From contig DATIDG010000015.1 in NCBI GenBank assembly GCA_035456405.1, forward strand, positions 62,001 through 126,000: a DNA stretch of 64,000 nt, in the 5' to 3' direction. This DNA is from JAGVSZ01 sp035456405. GTDB taxonomy: Bacteria > Pseudomonadota > Gammaproteobacteria > Burkholderiales > SG8-39. The notes below the pieces were generated by a model. The model saw only the letters and a list, made by a program, of their open reading frames with translations, did no database searches and was not told the origin of the DNA. A program made the translations under genes and the position numbers. Positions 39,693 through 48,249 of the stretch are shown here, in pieces; within the stretch, counting starts at the first letter, position 1, and every line of letters begins with the position of its first letter.

Positions 39693-41279
39693 ATGAAGGT
39701 CGGGGTCATCTCGGTGTTCACCGACTACCACCGCCGCGGTCGGCACCTCCGCGGGCCGCTCCAGCCGCAGATCGGGCCGCTCGTCGCCGCGCTGCTGCCG
39801 CCGGACGTCGAGATCGAGGTCGTGAACGACACTTGGGACGACCCGGACTGGTCGCGCGACTACGATCTCGTCCTCGTCTCCGCGCTGCACTCGGACTTCG
39901 ACCGCGCGCGCCAGATCTCGCACTACTGGCGCCGGCGCGGCGCGAAGACCGTGATTGGCGGGCCGCTCGCGTCTGCCTACCCGCAGCTGTGCCAGCCGTT
40001 CTTCGACGCCGTCGTCGTCGGCGACCCGGAGTCCACGGTGCCGCGCATTCATGCCGACTTCGCGGCCGGACGGCTCGCGCCGCTCTATCGCGCCGGACCC
40101 TACGATCCGGACGCCGTGCCGACCCCGCGCTTCGACCTCGCCGCGGGCCGGCAGATCTTCCCGCTTGCATTCGAGGCGACGCGCGGCTGCCCGTTCACCT
40201 GCGAGTTCTGCACGCTCACCGGCCTCGGTACCCGCTTCCACACGCGCGCCGTCGCGCGGGTGGTGCGCGACATCCGGGCCGGCCAGAGGATGCTGCGCGG
40301 AAAGAGCGCCTTCTGGCAGCGACGCGCCGTCGGGTTCATGGACAACAACATCGGCGGGGGCCGGGCGTGGCTGCGCGAGCTCTGCGACGCGCTCGCTCCG
40401 CTCGGCGTGCGCTGGGCGAGCTGCATCACGTTCAACGTGCTGCGCGACGAGGCGATGCTCGACCGCCTTTCGGCTAGCGGCTGCCGGCTCGTGTACGTGG
40501 GCCTGGAGAGCTTCAACCCCGCGGCGCTCGCCGACATGCAGAAGCGCCAGAACGTCGTCGGGGACGTGCGCCGTGTCGTCGATGCGTGCCGGTCGCGCGG
40601 AATCCTGGTGACCGCCGGGCTGATGCTGGACCCGCGCGTCGACACGGTGGAATATGTCGAGCGCATTCCGGAGTATCTGGCGGAGAGCGGTTTGCACGTG
40701 CCCACGTACATCGCGTTCGAGACGCCGATACCGGGCACGCCCCATTTCAGGCGGCTGGCCGCCGGCGGCGAGCGTGCCCTGCTCCCCAATGCGCTGCTGC
40801 GCGATTTCACCGGCTACACGCTGGTGACCGAACCGCGGCACGCGACGCCGGAAGCGTTCGTCGCCGCGTACCGCCGCGCGCACGGCCGCGCGTTCTCCCC
40901 CGCGACGCGCGCACGCAAGCTCCTCGACGATCTCGCACGGCTCCTGCCGCGCGGGTACCTTGCGCCCGCGCTCGCCGATCTCGGGCAGGTGCTGGGTTTC
41001 CCGCCCGCCCTCGCGCCGAACCGGACGCCGATCGCGGGCTTCGACGAGGCGCCTCCGGAGACCGTGCCGCTGACCGACGCCGACTTCGCGAGCGTGGCGG
41101 AGCGGGCCGCGATCATGACGCCCTGGGCCGTCACCGACGCGGATGCGCGAGTCCTTCCGCACTGGCTCGATGCCCGGCCGGTGTACCTGCCCAAGGGCCG
41201 CGTGGCGCGGCCGCTGGGCGCCGGGGAACCGACGGACGAAGCCCCATGGAGCCCGGCGCCCCTGCCGGCGCCTGCGTGA
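39693..41279 (+). CDS. B12-binding-domain radical SAM protein
   Basis: A 528-residue enzyme with an N-terminal cobalamin-binding-like Rossmann domain (about 1-140, VGVISVFTDYHRRG, VIGGPLASAYP) and a radical SAM core whose cluster motif RGCPFTCEFC lies near residue 167. GLESFNPAALADMQKR and PGTPHFRRL are typical of this class. The B12 domain lacks a clear DxHxxG, so cobalamin binding is uncertain. The substrate is unknown; relatives methylate or rearrange lipids, tetrapyrroles or antibiotics. It is flanked by two kinase/regulator pairs. Strong Shine-Dalgarno GGAGAAGGGAG. Confidence 0.85.
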   Translation: MKVGVISVFTDYHRRGRHLRGPLQPQIGPLVAALLPPDVEIEVVNDTWDDPDWSRDYDLVLVSALHSDFDRARQISHYWRRRGAKTVIGGPLASAYPQLCQPFFDAVVVGDPESTVPRIHADFAAGRLAPLYRAGPYDPDAVPTPRFDLAAGRQIFPLAFEATRGCPFTCEFCTLTGLGTRFHTRAVARVVRDIRAGQRMLRGKSAFWQRRAVGFMDNNIGGGRAWLRELCDALAPLGVRWASCITFNVLRDEAMLDRLSASGCRLVYVGLESFNPAALADMQKRQNVVGDVRRVVDACRSRGILVTAGLMLDPRVDTVEYVERIPEYLAESGLHVPTYIAFETPIPGTPHFRRLAAGGERALLPNALLRDFTGYTLVTEPRHATPEAFVAAYRRAHGRAFSPATRARKLLDDLARLLPRGYLAPALADLGQVLGFPPALAPNRTPIAGFDEAPPETVPLTDADFASVAERAAIMTPWAVTDADARVLPHWLDARPVYLPKGRVARPLGAGEPTDEAPWSPAPLPAPA

Positions 41280-41304
41280 CTGTCCCGGCGCGACCTCATC
41301 CACC

Positions 41305-43137
41305 ATGTTCGCGCGAGTGAAGGCTGCCGACCCCGCCGCAAGGGCAGGCGCGCTGCCGGCGGTCGAGCTCACCGACCAGGTGCGCCGCGAGCAGGTGCGC
41401 ATCCTCTACGAGCAGCTGCCATACTCGATCACCGGCACGGCCATCGCGGTGGTCTTCCTCGCCGCTCTGATGTGGGACATCGCGAGCCGCAACGCGATCG
41501 TAGGCTGGGTGCTCTGCATGGCGGCCAACCAACTGTGGCGGGCTGCGCTGTACTTCCGGTTCCGCCGGCACGGAATCGACTCGCCCGACGTGGAACGCTG
41601 GGCGCAGTACTGGGCGGCGGGCTCGCTCATCTCCGGCTGCCTCTGGGGCGCGGCGAGCTTTCTCTTCTTCGTGCCCGACTCGCCCGCGCACCAGGCGTTC
41701 CTCATCGTGCTGCTCTTCGGCGTCGTCGCCGCCGCGGTGCTGCTGATCGGGATCCACATGCCGTCGTTCTACGGCTTCGTGGTGCCGGCGCTGGTGCCGA
41801 TCGTGCTGCGCAACCTGATCGAAGGCGGCGCCGCGCACTACGTCCTTGCGTTCGTCGCAACGGTCACGACGCTTGCGATCCTCTCCTTCGGGCGCAACTA
41901 CAACCGCACCCTGATGGAGTCGCTGCGCAACCGCTTCGAGAACGAGGCGCTCGCCAACCGGCTCGTGCACCAGAACCTCGAGCTCGAGCGCGCGAGGGAA
42001 GCGGCGGACGCGGCGCGCAGCGACGCGGAGATCGCCAACCGCTCGAAGACCCAGTTCTTCGCCGCGGCGAGCCACGACCTGCGCCAGCCGCTGCACGCGA
42101 TGGGCCTCTTCGCCGCCGCGCTGTCCGACAAGGTGCACGACCCCGAGGTGCAGCAGGTCGTGCACAGCATCAACGCGTCGGTCGATGCACTCGAGGGGCT
42201 GTTCAACGAGCTGCTCGACATCTCGAAGATCGATGCCGGCGTGATCAAGCCGGCGCTTTCGCACTTCGCGCTCGCGCCGCTGTTCGAACGCCTGCGAATG
42301 GAGTTCGAGCCCGAGGCGTTCGAGCGCCGCCTCGCGCTGCGCGTTGTGCCGACGCGGCTCTTCGTCCACAGCGACCCGGTCCTGCTGGAGCGGATCCTGC
42401 GCAACCTGATCGCGAACGCGCTGCGCTACACGTGGCAGGGTGGCGTCGTCGTCGGCGCGCGCCGCCGCGGAAGAGAGGCGAGCATCGAGGTGTGGGACAC
42501 CGGCGTCGGCATCGAGTCCGGCGAGCGCGACCGCGTATTCGAGGAGTTCTACCAGATCGGCAATCCGGAGCGGAACAGCCGCAAGGGGCTCGGGCTCGGC
42601 CTGTCGATCGTCAAGCGCCTGGCGAACCTGCTCGGCGCGCCGCTCGGCCTGAGTTCCGTCCGCGGACGCGGCTCGGTGTTCCGCGTGCGCTTGCCACTCG
42701 GCCGCCAGCCCGACGCCGCGCCTGCCGCGGTGCGCGCTACCCGTGTCAAGCCGGGCGACCTCTCCGACCGCGTCATCGTGGTCGTCGAGGACGAGCCGTC
42801 GGTGCTGCAGGGCATGGAGGTGCTGCTGAAGGGCTGGGGCGCCTCGGTCGTCGCGTGCGCGGCAGTGCCGGAGCTCCTCGACCGCATCACCGCGCTCGAG
42901 GACGCGCCCGATCTGATCATCGCCGACTACCGGCTGCGCGAAGGCGCGGTCGGCACCGACGCGATCGAGACGCTGCGCGCGCGGTTCGGCGCCGAGATCC
43001 CGGCGATCATTGTCAGCGGGAGCACCACTCCGGCGCATCTCGAGGAAGCGAAGGCGATGAACGCGCACCTGCTGCTGAAGCCGGTGATGCCGGCGAAGCT
43101 GCGCTCCCTGATCAACTTCAAGCTCAAGGGTGCGTGA
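41305..43137 (+). CDS. Membrane hybrid histidine kinase with C-terminal receiver (paralogue)
   Basis: A 610-residue homologue of the kinase at 37059, same architecture: LYEQLPYSITGTAIAVVF helices, HisKA with AASHDLRQPLHAMGLF, HATPase (NLIANALRYTWQGG, DTGVGIE) and a receiver with VVEDEPSVLQ and the phospho-Asp in LIIADYRL. ATG 41305 is chosen because it begins just before the conserved membrane region; the preceding open codons overlap the radical SAM gene in another frame. No clear Shine-Dalgarno. Confidence 0.89.
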   Translation: MFARVKAADPAARAGALPAVELTDQVRREQVRILYEQLPYSITGTAIAVVFLAALMWDIASRNAIVGWVLCMAANQLWRAALYFRFRRHGIDSPDVERWAQYWAAGSLISGCLWGAASFLFFVPDSPAHQAFLIVLLFGVVAAAVLLIGIHMPSFYGFVVPALVPIVLRNLIEGGAAHYVLAFVATVTTLAILSFGRNYNRTLMESLRNRFENEALANRLVHQNLELERAREAADAARSDAEIANRSKTQFFAAASHDLRQPLHAMGLFAAALSDKVHDPEVQQVVHSINASVDALEGLFNELLDISKIDAGVIKPALSHFALAPLFERLRMEFEPEAFERRLALRVVPTRLFVHSDPVLLERILRNLIANALRYTWQGGVVVGARRRGREASIEVWDTGVGIESGERDRVFEEFYQIGNPERNSRKGLGLGLSIVKRLANLLGAPLGLSSVRGRGSVFRVRLPLGRQPDAAPAAVRATRVKPGDLSDRVIVVVEDEPSVLQGMEVLLKGWGASVVACAAVPELLDRITALEDAPDLIIADYRLREGAVGTDAIETLRARFGAEIPAIIVSGSTTPAHLEEAKAMNAHLLLKPVMPAKLRSLINFKLKGA

Positions 43138-43242
43138 GTGCGTGACGCTTCGCTGCCTTGAGGGCGCGAGTCGCTACTCCAGCCGGTGGGCGATGGCGTC
43201 GAACCGCGCACATGTGCCTCGGGGGCACCCTCCGTCCAGCCC

Positions 43243-43252
43243 ATGTATACAT
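43243..43252. promoter_or_regulatory. AT-rich palindrome upstream of second response regulator
   Basis: ATGTATACAT is a perfect palindrome in an AT-rich island (43240-43330) that stands out against GC-rich surroundings and precedes the regulator start. Related ATATGCAG words occur at 43251 and 43270. It probably contains the promoter of the regulator and possibly a binding site; no exact boxes can be assigned. Confidence 0.4.
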
Positions 43253-43336
43253 ATGCAGCGGCGAGCCGATATGCAGGGGCGATTAGTGGGTGCTACCATG
43301 TATCGAAATACCAACAACACAATCGCGAGGGGTGTC

Positions 43337-44047
43337 GTGAAGATTCTGGTGGTCGATGACCATCCGCTGATTCTCGAGGCGTTGCACCACGTGCTCCGCC
43401 AGCTCGACCGCGAGGTCGAGGTCTACGACGCTCGTACCGCCGCCGAAGGCCGGAAGCTCGTCGCCGCGCACCCGGAGACCGGCCTCCTGCTCCTCGATCT
43501 CACGCTCCCCGACGCCGACGGCCTGGCGCTGCTTGACGAGCTGCGCCACGACTTCCCGGCCATCCCGGTTGTCGTGCTGTCCGCGTCCGACCGCCGCGAG
43601 GACGTGCTGCGCGCGATCGACCTGGGGGCGATGGGCTTCATCCCCAAAACGTCCTCGAACCAAGTGATGCTGCAGGCGCTGCGGCTCGTTCTGTCGGGTG
43701 GCGTCTATCTGCCTCCTGCCGCGCTCGCGCACCAGGAAGGTGCGGAAACGGATTCGCTCGGCGGGTCCGGACCGGACACTAGCAGTGCGACCCGGGTGAC
43801 TGCGCGCGAGCTCGGCTTGACGGGTCGGCAGGCGCAGGTACTGGCCCTGATCCTACAAGGCAAGCCGAACAAGGTGATCTGCCGCGAGCTGGGCTTGGCC
43901 GAGGGCACGGTCAAGATCCATGTCGCGGCGATCCTGCGCGCCCTGAATGTGAGCACCCGCACTCAGGCAGTGATCGAGGCGAGCCGCCTCGGCTTGCACC
44001 TCGAACCCCAGGCCGCCGCGACGGCGGCAGCTCAGCCGCGGCAATAG
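43337..44047 (+). CDS. NarL/LuxR-family response regulator (paralogue)
   Basis: A 236-residue regulator starting at GTG 43337 with GAGG 6 bases upstream (VKILVVDDHPLILEALHHVL). The receiver phospho-Asp lies in LLLLDLTLP; the LuxR HTH reads LTGRQAQVLALILQGKPNKV and VKIHVAAILRALNV. It is closely related to the regulator at 38841. It follows the second hybrid kinase by 199 bases and likely pairs with it. Confidence 0.9.
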   Translation: MKILVVDDHPLILEALHHVLRQLDREVEVYDARTAAEGRKLVAAHPETGLLLLDLTLPDADGLALLDELRHDFPAIPVVVLSASDRREDVLRAIDLGAMGFIPKTSSNQVMLQALRLVLSGGVYLPPAALAHQEGAETDSLGGSGPDTSSATRVTARELGLTGRQAQVLALILQGKPNKVICRELGLAEGTVKIHVAAILRALNVSTRTQAVIEASRLGLHLEPQAAATAAAQPRQ

Positions 44048-44064
44048 CCCAACGGAAGAAACCT

Positions 44065-44094
44065 CCCGGCGCCGCCGACCTGCGCGGCGCCGGG
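44065..44094 (+). terminator. GC hairpin after second response regulator
   Basis: CCCGGCGCCGC (44065-44075) pairs perfectly with GCGGCGCCGGG (44084-44094), 17 bases after the regulator stop. There is no U-run, so this is probably a Rho-assisted or transcript-protecting end. Confidence 0.55.
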
Positions 44095-44155
44095 AACAAG
44101 GACGACCGCAGGGCCGCGAGGAGCGGGGTGCCCTGCGATCGGCGAGACAGCCGGT

Positions 44156-44347
44156 TTACCCGGTCAGCGCAGCGACGTTGGACACCGGCACAGCGCCCGG
44201 CCATGCCGCGTCCGAGACGCCCGCCCACAGCAGCAGGAGAACGATCGCCAAGAACCCGAGCGTGGCGCGCATTGCGGTGCCGATGCTGCGGTCCTCCTGC
44301 TCCTGCCAGCCGCATGGGGTGGCATCGCGAAAGCGACCGTCGGTCAT
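44156..44347 (-). CDS. Small single-helix membrane protein
   Basis: A 63-residue frame from ATG 44347: a polar N-terminus (MTDGRFRDATPCGWQEQEDR), one hydrophobic helix (LGFLAIVLLLLWAGVS) and a short tail ending VSNVAALTG. I do not recognise the family. Support is the clear helix and isolated position; a Shine-Dalgarno is weak. A NemR-type palindrome lies about 100 bases upstream. Confidence 0.5.
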   Translation of the reverse strand: MTDGRFRDATPCGWQEQEDRSIGTAMRATLGFLAIVLLLLWAGVSDAAWPGAVPVSNVAALTG

Positions 44348-44869
44348 CGTTGCGCGGCCTCGACAAGTCATGGTTGAGCGACTGTAGAAAACCCTCCGCT
44401 CGAATCTCAGACGATCGGCGAGTGGCGGGCAAGCGCTCCGAAGGCCTAGACCGATCGGTCTATCGGATCAAGGCCCAATGGTGAAACAGCGCGGAACCGG
44501 CGGTGCTGGCGCACGAATTGTGGAGAGCAACGCCTGCGAAACCGTCGAGGACAATGCTTATTCCCGGCCGCCGCTAGCTACGTCGCGTTCTGGCGCGGGG
44601 TCAGAGTCGAGGACTGAGTCCGAGCGCGCCGCGGTTGCGCGCAGGCGCTCCGGGCCCGGGGACTGGGGACCGATGCCGAAAGGCGTCGCGTCGTGGAGGA
44701 GGAAGCCACGCTTCCGAGGCATGCGGACGCGGTCGGATCCTTATTGCGGGCAGCGCCGGGCGCGACACCGCTCCGCTGGGACCGAAACTGCCGTCCGGCC
44801 CGGCACGCCTCTCGCCCCAGCCACCGGCCCGCAGCGCCCGCGCGGACGCCGGCCGGGCGGGAGCGGGCG
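44348..44869. other. 522-base intergenic region without a convincing gene
   Basis: Open frames here are arginine- and serine-rich and lack ribosome-binding sites, so none is accepted. The only recognised element is the palindrome at 44447-44462. A stretch at 44604-44632 (GGGTCAGAGTCGAGGACTGA) resembles decayed repeat ends but has no clear mate. Confidence 0.5.
44447..44462. promoter_or_regulatory. NemR-type palindromic operator
   Basis: TAGACCGATCGGTCTA is a perfect 16-base palindrome of the form TAGACC-N4-GGTCTA, the pattern of the operator bound by the TetR-family electrophile sensor NemR. No TetR gene is adjacent. It lies about 100 bases upstream of the small membrane protein gene on the minus strand. 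Confidence 0.55.
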
Positions 44870-45022
44870 TCAGCCGGCCAGCCGCGCGAGCGCGAGGACG
44901 ATGCCGCCCGCGACCAGGCTCGCTGCGAACCCGCCGGCGAGCGCCTTTACCAGGACGATCGAGAAATCCGCGAGCACCACCCGCCCGAATCTCGCGGTGG
45001 CTTGAGGCTTGGTTGCATCCAC
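44870..45022 (-). CDS. Small membrane protein
   Basis: A 50-residue frame from GTG 45022 with a strong Shine-Dalgarno AAGGAGA 5 bases upstream. It reads VDATKPQATARFGRVVLADF and then a hydrophobic region up to LALARLAG, enough for one or two membrane passes. The family is not recognised. It lies alone downstream of the CitE-like gene. Confidence 0.6.
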   Translation of the reverse strand: MDATKPQATARFGRVVLADFSIVLVKALAGGFAASLVAGGIVLALARLAG

Positions 45023-45204
45023 TCCTGTCTCCTTCCGTCTCTGCAGCCCGTACCCCAGGGCCGCGACGGTATGCATTTGGGACGACTTTCGTGTCGGGGG
45101 CGGGTCGTCGGAGTGGAAGGCTAGCGCCGGATTCTGGCAAGAAAATGGCGACGCCCGCGCCGCGTGACGGATTGCCGCGCGCGGGGCGGTACTTTGGCAG
45201 CTCG

Positions 45205-46116
45205 TCAGTGCGACGCGCCCCGCGCCATTTGGAGCTCCTCGTATCGCGCGAGGAGGCGCTTGGCGTTGAGGTAGGTCGGCACCTCGACGAGGGCCCCGTC
45301 GATCTCGACGCGGTCGCGTCCCTCGGCCCGGGCGGCGTCGAAGGCCTCGACCACGCGTCGCGCCCGCGCGATCGCTTCGGCATCGGGCGTGAGCACCGCG
45401 TTGATCGGCGCGACGTGCGCGGGCAGCACCGCGCTCTTGGCCCGATAACCGAGCCTGCGGGCGAAGAGGGTGTCGGCGCGCGCACCGTCCACGTCGCTGA
45501 ACGTATATGGCGCGTCGATCGCCATCACGCCAGCGGCCACGCACTCCACCAGGAACCTCTGTCGCACGTACGCAAGCTCGAGCCCGTCCGGCGCGCGCTC
45601 CGCGCCGAGGTCGGCCGCCATGTCCTCCGCGGCCACCATGCACGCCTTCACGCGCTTGCTCGCCCTCGCGATCGCCGCGATCGCCACGAGCCCGGCCGCC
45701 GTTTCGATGTTCGGCACGATCTCGGTGCTTCCGGTCGGGATCGTGAGGCGGCGTTCGTGATCGGTGATCGCGCGGTCGAGCTCCACGATCTGCTCCGGCG
45801 CCGCGGTCTTCGGAAGAAAGACGGCGGCGGGCCGCGCCTGCATCACCACCCCGAGGTCGTTGCGGCCCTCGGTCGCGAGGGGATTAACGCGCACGGCACC
45901 GACGACGCCCGACTTGCGGCACCTCTCGAGCAGCGCCAGGATCATCTCTCGCGCGCGCGGCCGCAGCGCCGGCGGCGTGAAATCCTCGAGATCGGGCACC
46001 AGTGCGTCGGGCCGCGCCTCCAGCGCGGCGCCCTGCGCGCCCGCGTCGGCGCCGGCGCAGAAGAGCCAGGTGCGGCGCAGGTGCGTGGGTCGGCGTTTAG
46101 CGGCGGAATACGGCAT
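45205..46116 (-). CDS. HpcH/HpaI aldolase / citrate lyase beta (CitE)-like protein
   Basis: A 303-residue TIM-barrel enzyme of the CitE-like group starting MPYSAAKRRPTHLRRTWLFC. It has ARPDALVPDLEDFTPP (metal-binding region), RVNPLAT, EIVPNIETAAGLV and VAAEDMAADLGAER. Such stand-alone proteins cleave or form CoA esters such as malyl-CoA or citramalyl-CoA. No CitF/CitD partners are present, so citrate lyase itself is unlikely. Confidence 0.83.
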   Translation of the reverse strand: MPYSAAKRRPTHLRRTWLFCAGADAGAQGAALEARPDALVPDLEDFTPPALRPRAREMILALLERCRKSGVVGAVRVNPLATEGRNDLGVVMQARPAAVFLPKTAAPEQIVELDRAITDHERRLTIPTGSTEIVPNIETAAGLVAIAAIARASKRVKACMVAAEDMAADLGAERAPDGLELAYVRQRFLVECVAAGVMAIDAPYTFSDVDGARADTLFARRLGYRAKSAVLPAHVAPINAVLTPDAEAIARARRVVEAFDAARAEGRDRVEIDGALVEVPTYLNAKRLLARYEELQMARGASH

Positions 46117-46205
46117 CCGTGGACTCCCCAGCAAAATCGGCCGCCGCAAGTAACGAAACAGCCGAGGTCGCACCCCTATCATAGGCGCGTCCACAGCCTA
46201 CGACC

Positions 46206-46574
46206 ATGAAAACCTCGGATGAGTTCGCTGCCCACGCGATCGAATTGCTCTCGAGTGCAGGGCGCGTGACCGCACGCCGCATGTTCGGCGGCTATGGAAT
46301 TTATTGCGACGGCACGATGTTCGCGCTCATCGCCGACGATGTCCTCTATCTGAAAGTGGACGACGGGAACCGCGGCGAGCTCGAGCGCGCCGGCGCGGCG
46401 CCGTTCTTCTACGAAGCGAAGGGCAGGCGCACCGTGATGTCCTACTTCCGCGCACCGGACGAGGCGCTCGAGTCGCGCGAGCTCGCCGCGCCGTGGGCCC
46501 GCAGCGCCTATGCTGCCGCGCTGCGCGCGCGTTCCGCGAAGAGAGCGCCCGCACGGCTGAGGCGCAGGAAGTAA
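46206..46574 (+). CDS. TfoX/Sxy N-terminal domain protein
   Basis: A 122-residue protein with the TfoX N-domain (VTARRMFGGYGIYCDGTMFA, DVLYLKVDD, VMSYFRAPDEAL). Full-length TfoX activates competence; single-domain forms are widespread with unknown function. Its basic C-terminal tail (RSAKRAPARLRRRK) overlaps the 3' end of the opposite-strand MATE gene by 67 bases. Confidence 0.88.
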   Translation: MKTSDEFAAHAIELLSSAGRVTARRMFGGYGIYCDGTMFALIADDVLYLKVDDGNRGELERAGAAPFFYEAKGRRTVMSYFRAPDEALESRELAAPWARSAYAAALRARSAKRAPARLRRRK

Positions 46575-47893
46575 GCGGTGACCAGCGCGGCGGTCAGCAC
46601 CATGCCGGCGATCGCCGCAAGCCAGAACCCCCGCGCCCCCAGCGGTGCGATCTCGGACCCGAGCGCCGCGAATCCGGTGATGCCGAGCACATAGCCGCCG
46701 CCCAGGGCGACACCCCATAGCGCGACCGCGTAAATGAGCATGGGCACGGCGGTGCGCTCGTACGCGCGCACGCCGTTGACCGCCACGACCTGCAACGCGT
46801 CGAACAGATGATAGACGCCGACGAGCGCGAGCAACCCGACCGCGATCGGCCGGACCTCCGGATCGGTGGTGTAGAGCGCGACGATCGGCCGTGCCGCGAG
46901 GAAGAGCGTTGCGCCGATGGCCGCGCCGCTGGCGAGCCCGAGCGCAATGCCGGCAAGTCCCATCGTCCGCGCGCGCCCGGGCGCCCCCGCGCCGAGCGCC
47001 TGGCCGACCAGGACGCCGGACGCGATGCCGATGGCAAGCGGAAGCATGAACGCGAGGGCCGCGAGGTTCGCCACGATCTGGTGCGCCCCCGACCAGAGCG
47101 CGCCGGACCGCGCGATGAACAGCGCCATGAAGGTGAAGGCGGTCACGTCCACGAAGAACGTCGCGCCGATCGGCACGCCGAGCGCGACGAGCTGCCACTG
47201 TGCGCGTGCGCGCGGCCACGACCAGCGCTCGAACACGTGATAGCGTCGGTAGTCGCGCTCGCGCCAGCACCATATCCACGCCGCGCAGCAGGTGAGCCAC
47301 GCAATCACGGCCGTCGCGGCTGCACAGCCCGCGGCGCCGAGCACAGGGAGTCCGAGCTCGCCGTTCATCAACACCCAGTTGAGCGGGACCTTCAGCGCGA
47401 GTCCGGCGAGGTTGAACGCCATCACCGCGCGCGGGCGCGAGATCGCGGTCGAGAACCCTGCGAACACTCGAAAGAGCAGCGTGGTGGGCACCGCCCACGC
47501 GATCGCGTCGAGGTAGGCCGCGGTGCGCGCCTCGACGTCGGGCGCGAGGCGGCTCAGCGCGAAAAGCGGCTGCGGGTGCTTCAGCAGCACGATCGAGACG
47601 ATCGCCAGCCACACGGCGAGCCACGCGCACTGGCGGACGCTCTCCCCGATCGCGGCGTGCCGCCCGGCGCCGTATGCCTGCGCGGCGATCGGCGTGAGCG
47701 CGAACAGCACGCTCATCAGCGTGATGAACAGGGTCGCGTAGATCGAGGCGCCGATGCCGACTGCGGCGAGGTCGAGCGTCCCGTAGCGGCCCGCCATCAC
47801 CGTGTCGATCACGCCGTTCGCCATGACCGCGATCTGCGACACGTACACGGGCCAGGCGAGACGAACGATGTCGCGAAAGGCGTGGGGAGGCAT
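46508..47893 (-). CDS. MATE-family multidrug/Na+ efflux transporter
   Basis: A 461-residue, 12-helix transporter of the MATE/NorM type: DIVRLAWPVYVSQIAVMANG and later MAGRYGTLDLAAVGIGASIY in the first half, with a homologous second half (LGVPIGATFFVDVTAFTFMA). It likely exports cationic drugs by Na+ or H+ antiport. ATG 47893 was chosen by the family N-terminus. The end overlaps tfoX on the opposite strand. Confidence 0.9.
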   Translation of the reverse strand: MPPHAFRDIVRLAWPVYVSQIAVMANGVIDTVMAGRYGTLDLAAVGIGASIYATLFITLMSVLFALTPIAAQAYGAGRHAAIGESVRQCAWLAVWLAIVSIVLLKHPQPLFALSRLAPDVEARTAAYLDAIAWAVPTTLLFRVFAGFSTAISRPRAVMAFNLAGLALKVPLNWVLMNGELGLPVLGAAGCAAATAVIAWLTCCAAWIWCWRERDYRRYHVFERWSWPRARAQWQLVALGVPIGATFFVDVTAFTFMALFIARSGALWSGAHQIVANLAALAFMLPLAIGIASGVLVGQALGAGAPGRARTMGLAGIALGLASGAAIGATLFLAARPIVALYTTDPEVRPIAVGLLALVGVYHLFDALQVVAVNGVRAYERTAVPMLIYAVALWGVALGGGYVLGITGFAALGSEIAPLGARGFWLAAIAGMVLTAALVTAYFLRLSRAGALFAERARSAAA

Positions 47894-48027
47894 TGGCCGG
47901 ACGATGCAGCCGGGCGCACCGGTCCGGCGCGGGCGAAGGGCGCGATTGTACTCGCGCACACCCGTCCGCCCTCCCGCCGGCGCGACCGGCGTAAACTCGC
48001 CGTTCGGGGCGATGAGATGGAGGGTGC

Positions 48028-48249
48028 GTGGGAGTACGTCTGGCGGCGCGGCGCGTGCGGCTCGAGTGTCCGCGCTGCGCTCAATCCAGCGAGCATGAGC
48101 TGACCCGGCTCGAGCAGGACGGCTCGCTCAGCTGCGTGAGCTGCGGCGGGAGCTTTCCCGTCGATCCCGTCCGCCTCGCCCGGATGGCGCAGGACCTGCG
48201 CTCGGTCGATGCGCTGCTCGAGCGCTGGCGCGCTCCCCCGGAGCCCTAG
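48028..48249 (+). CDS. Small zinc-ribbon protein
   Basis: A 73-residue protein from GTG 48028 with GGAGG 5 bases upstream. LECPRCAQSSEHELTRLEQD and LSCVSCGG form a two-pair CxxC zinc ribbon of the MJ0042 kind, followed by a helix (LARMAQDLRSVDALLERW). Function unknown. Its stop touches the FimV-like gene on the other strand (4-base overlap). Confidence 0.75.
   Translation: MGVRLAARRVRLECPRCAQSSEHELTRLEQDGSLSCVSCGGSFPVDPVRLARMAQDLRSVDALLERWRAPPEP

Noticed and set aside
37059..44047. Idea that the two kinase/regulator pairs form a transposon-like composite
   Set aside because: No terminal inverted repeats, transposase or target duplications were seen; simple paralogy is enough.
44478..45005. 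A 175-codon open frame in the 44-45 kb gap
   Set aside because: Arg/Ser/Pro-rich with no domain or Shine-Dalgarno, and its end is antisense to a small membrane gene that has a strong ribosome-binding site.
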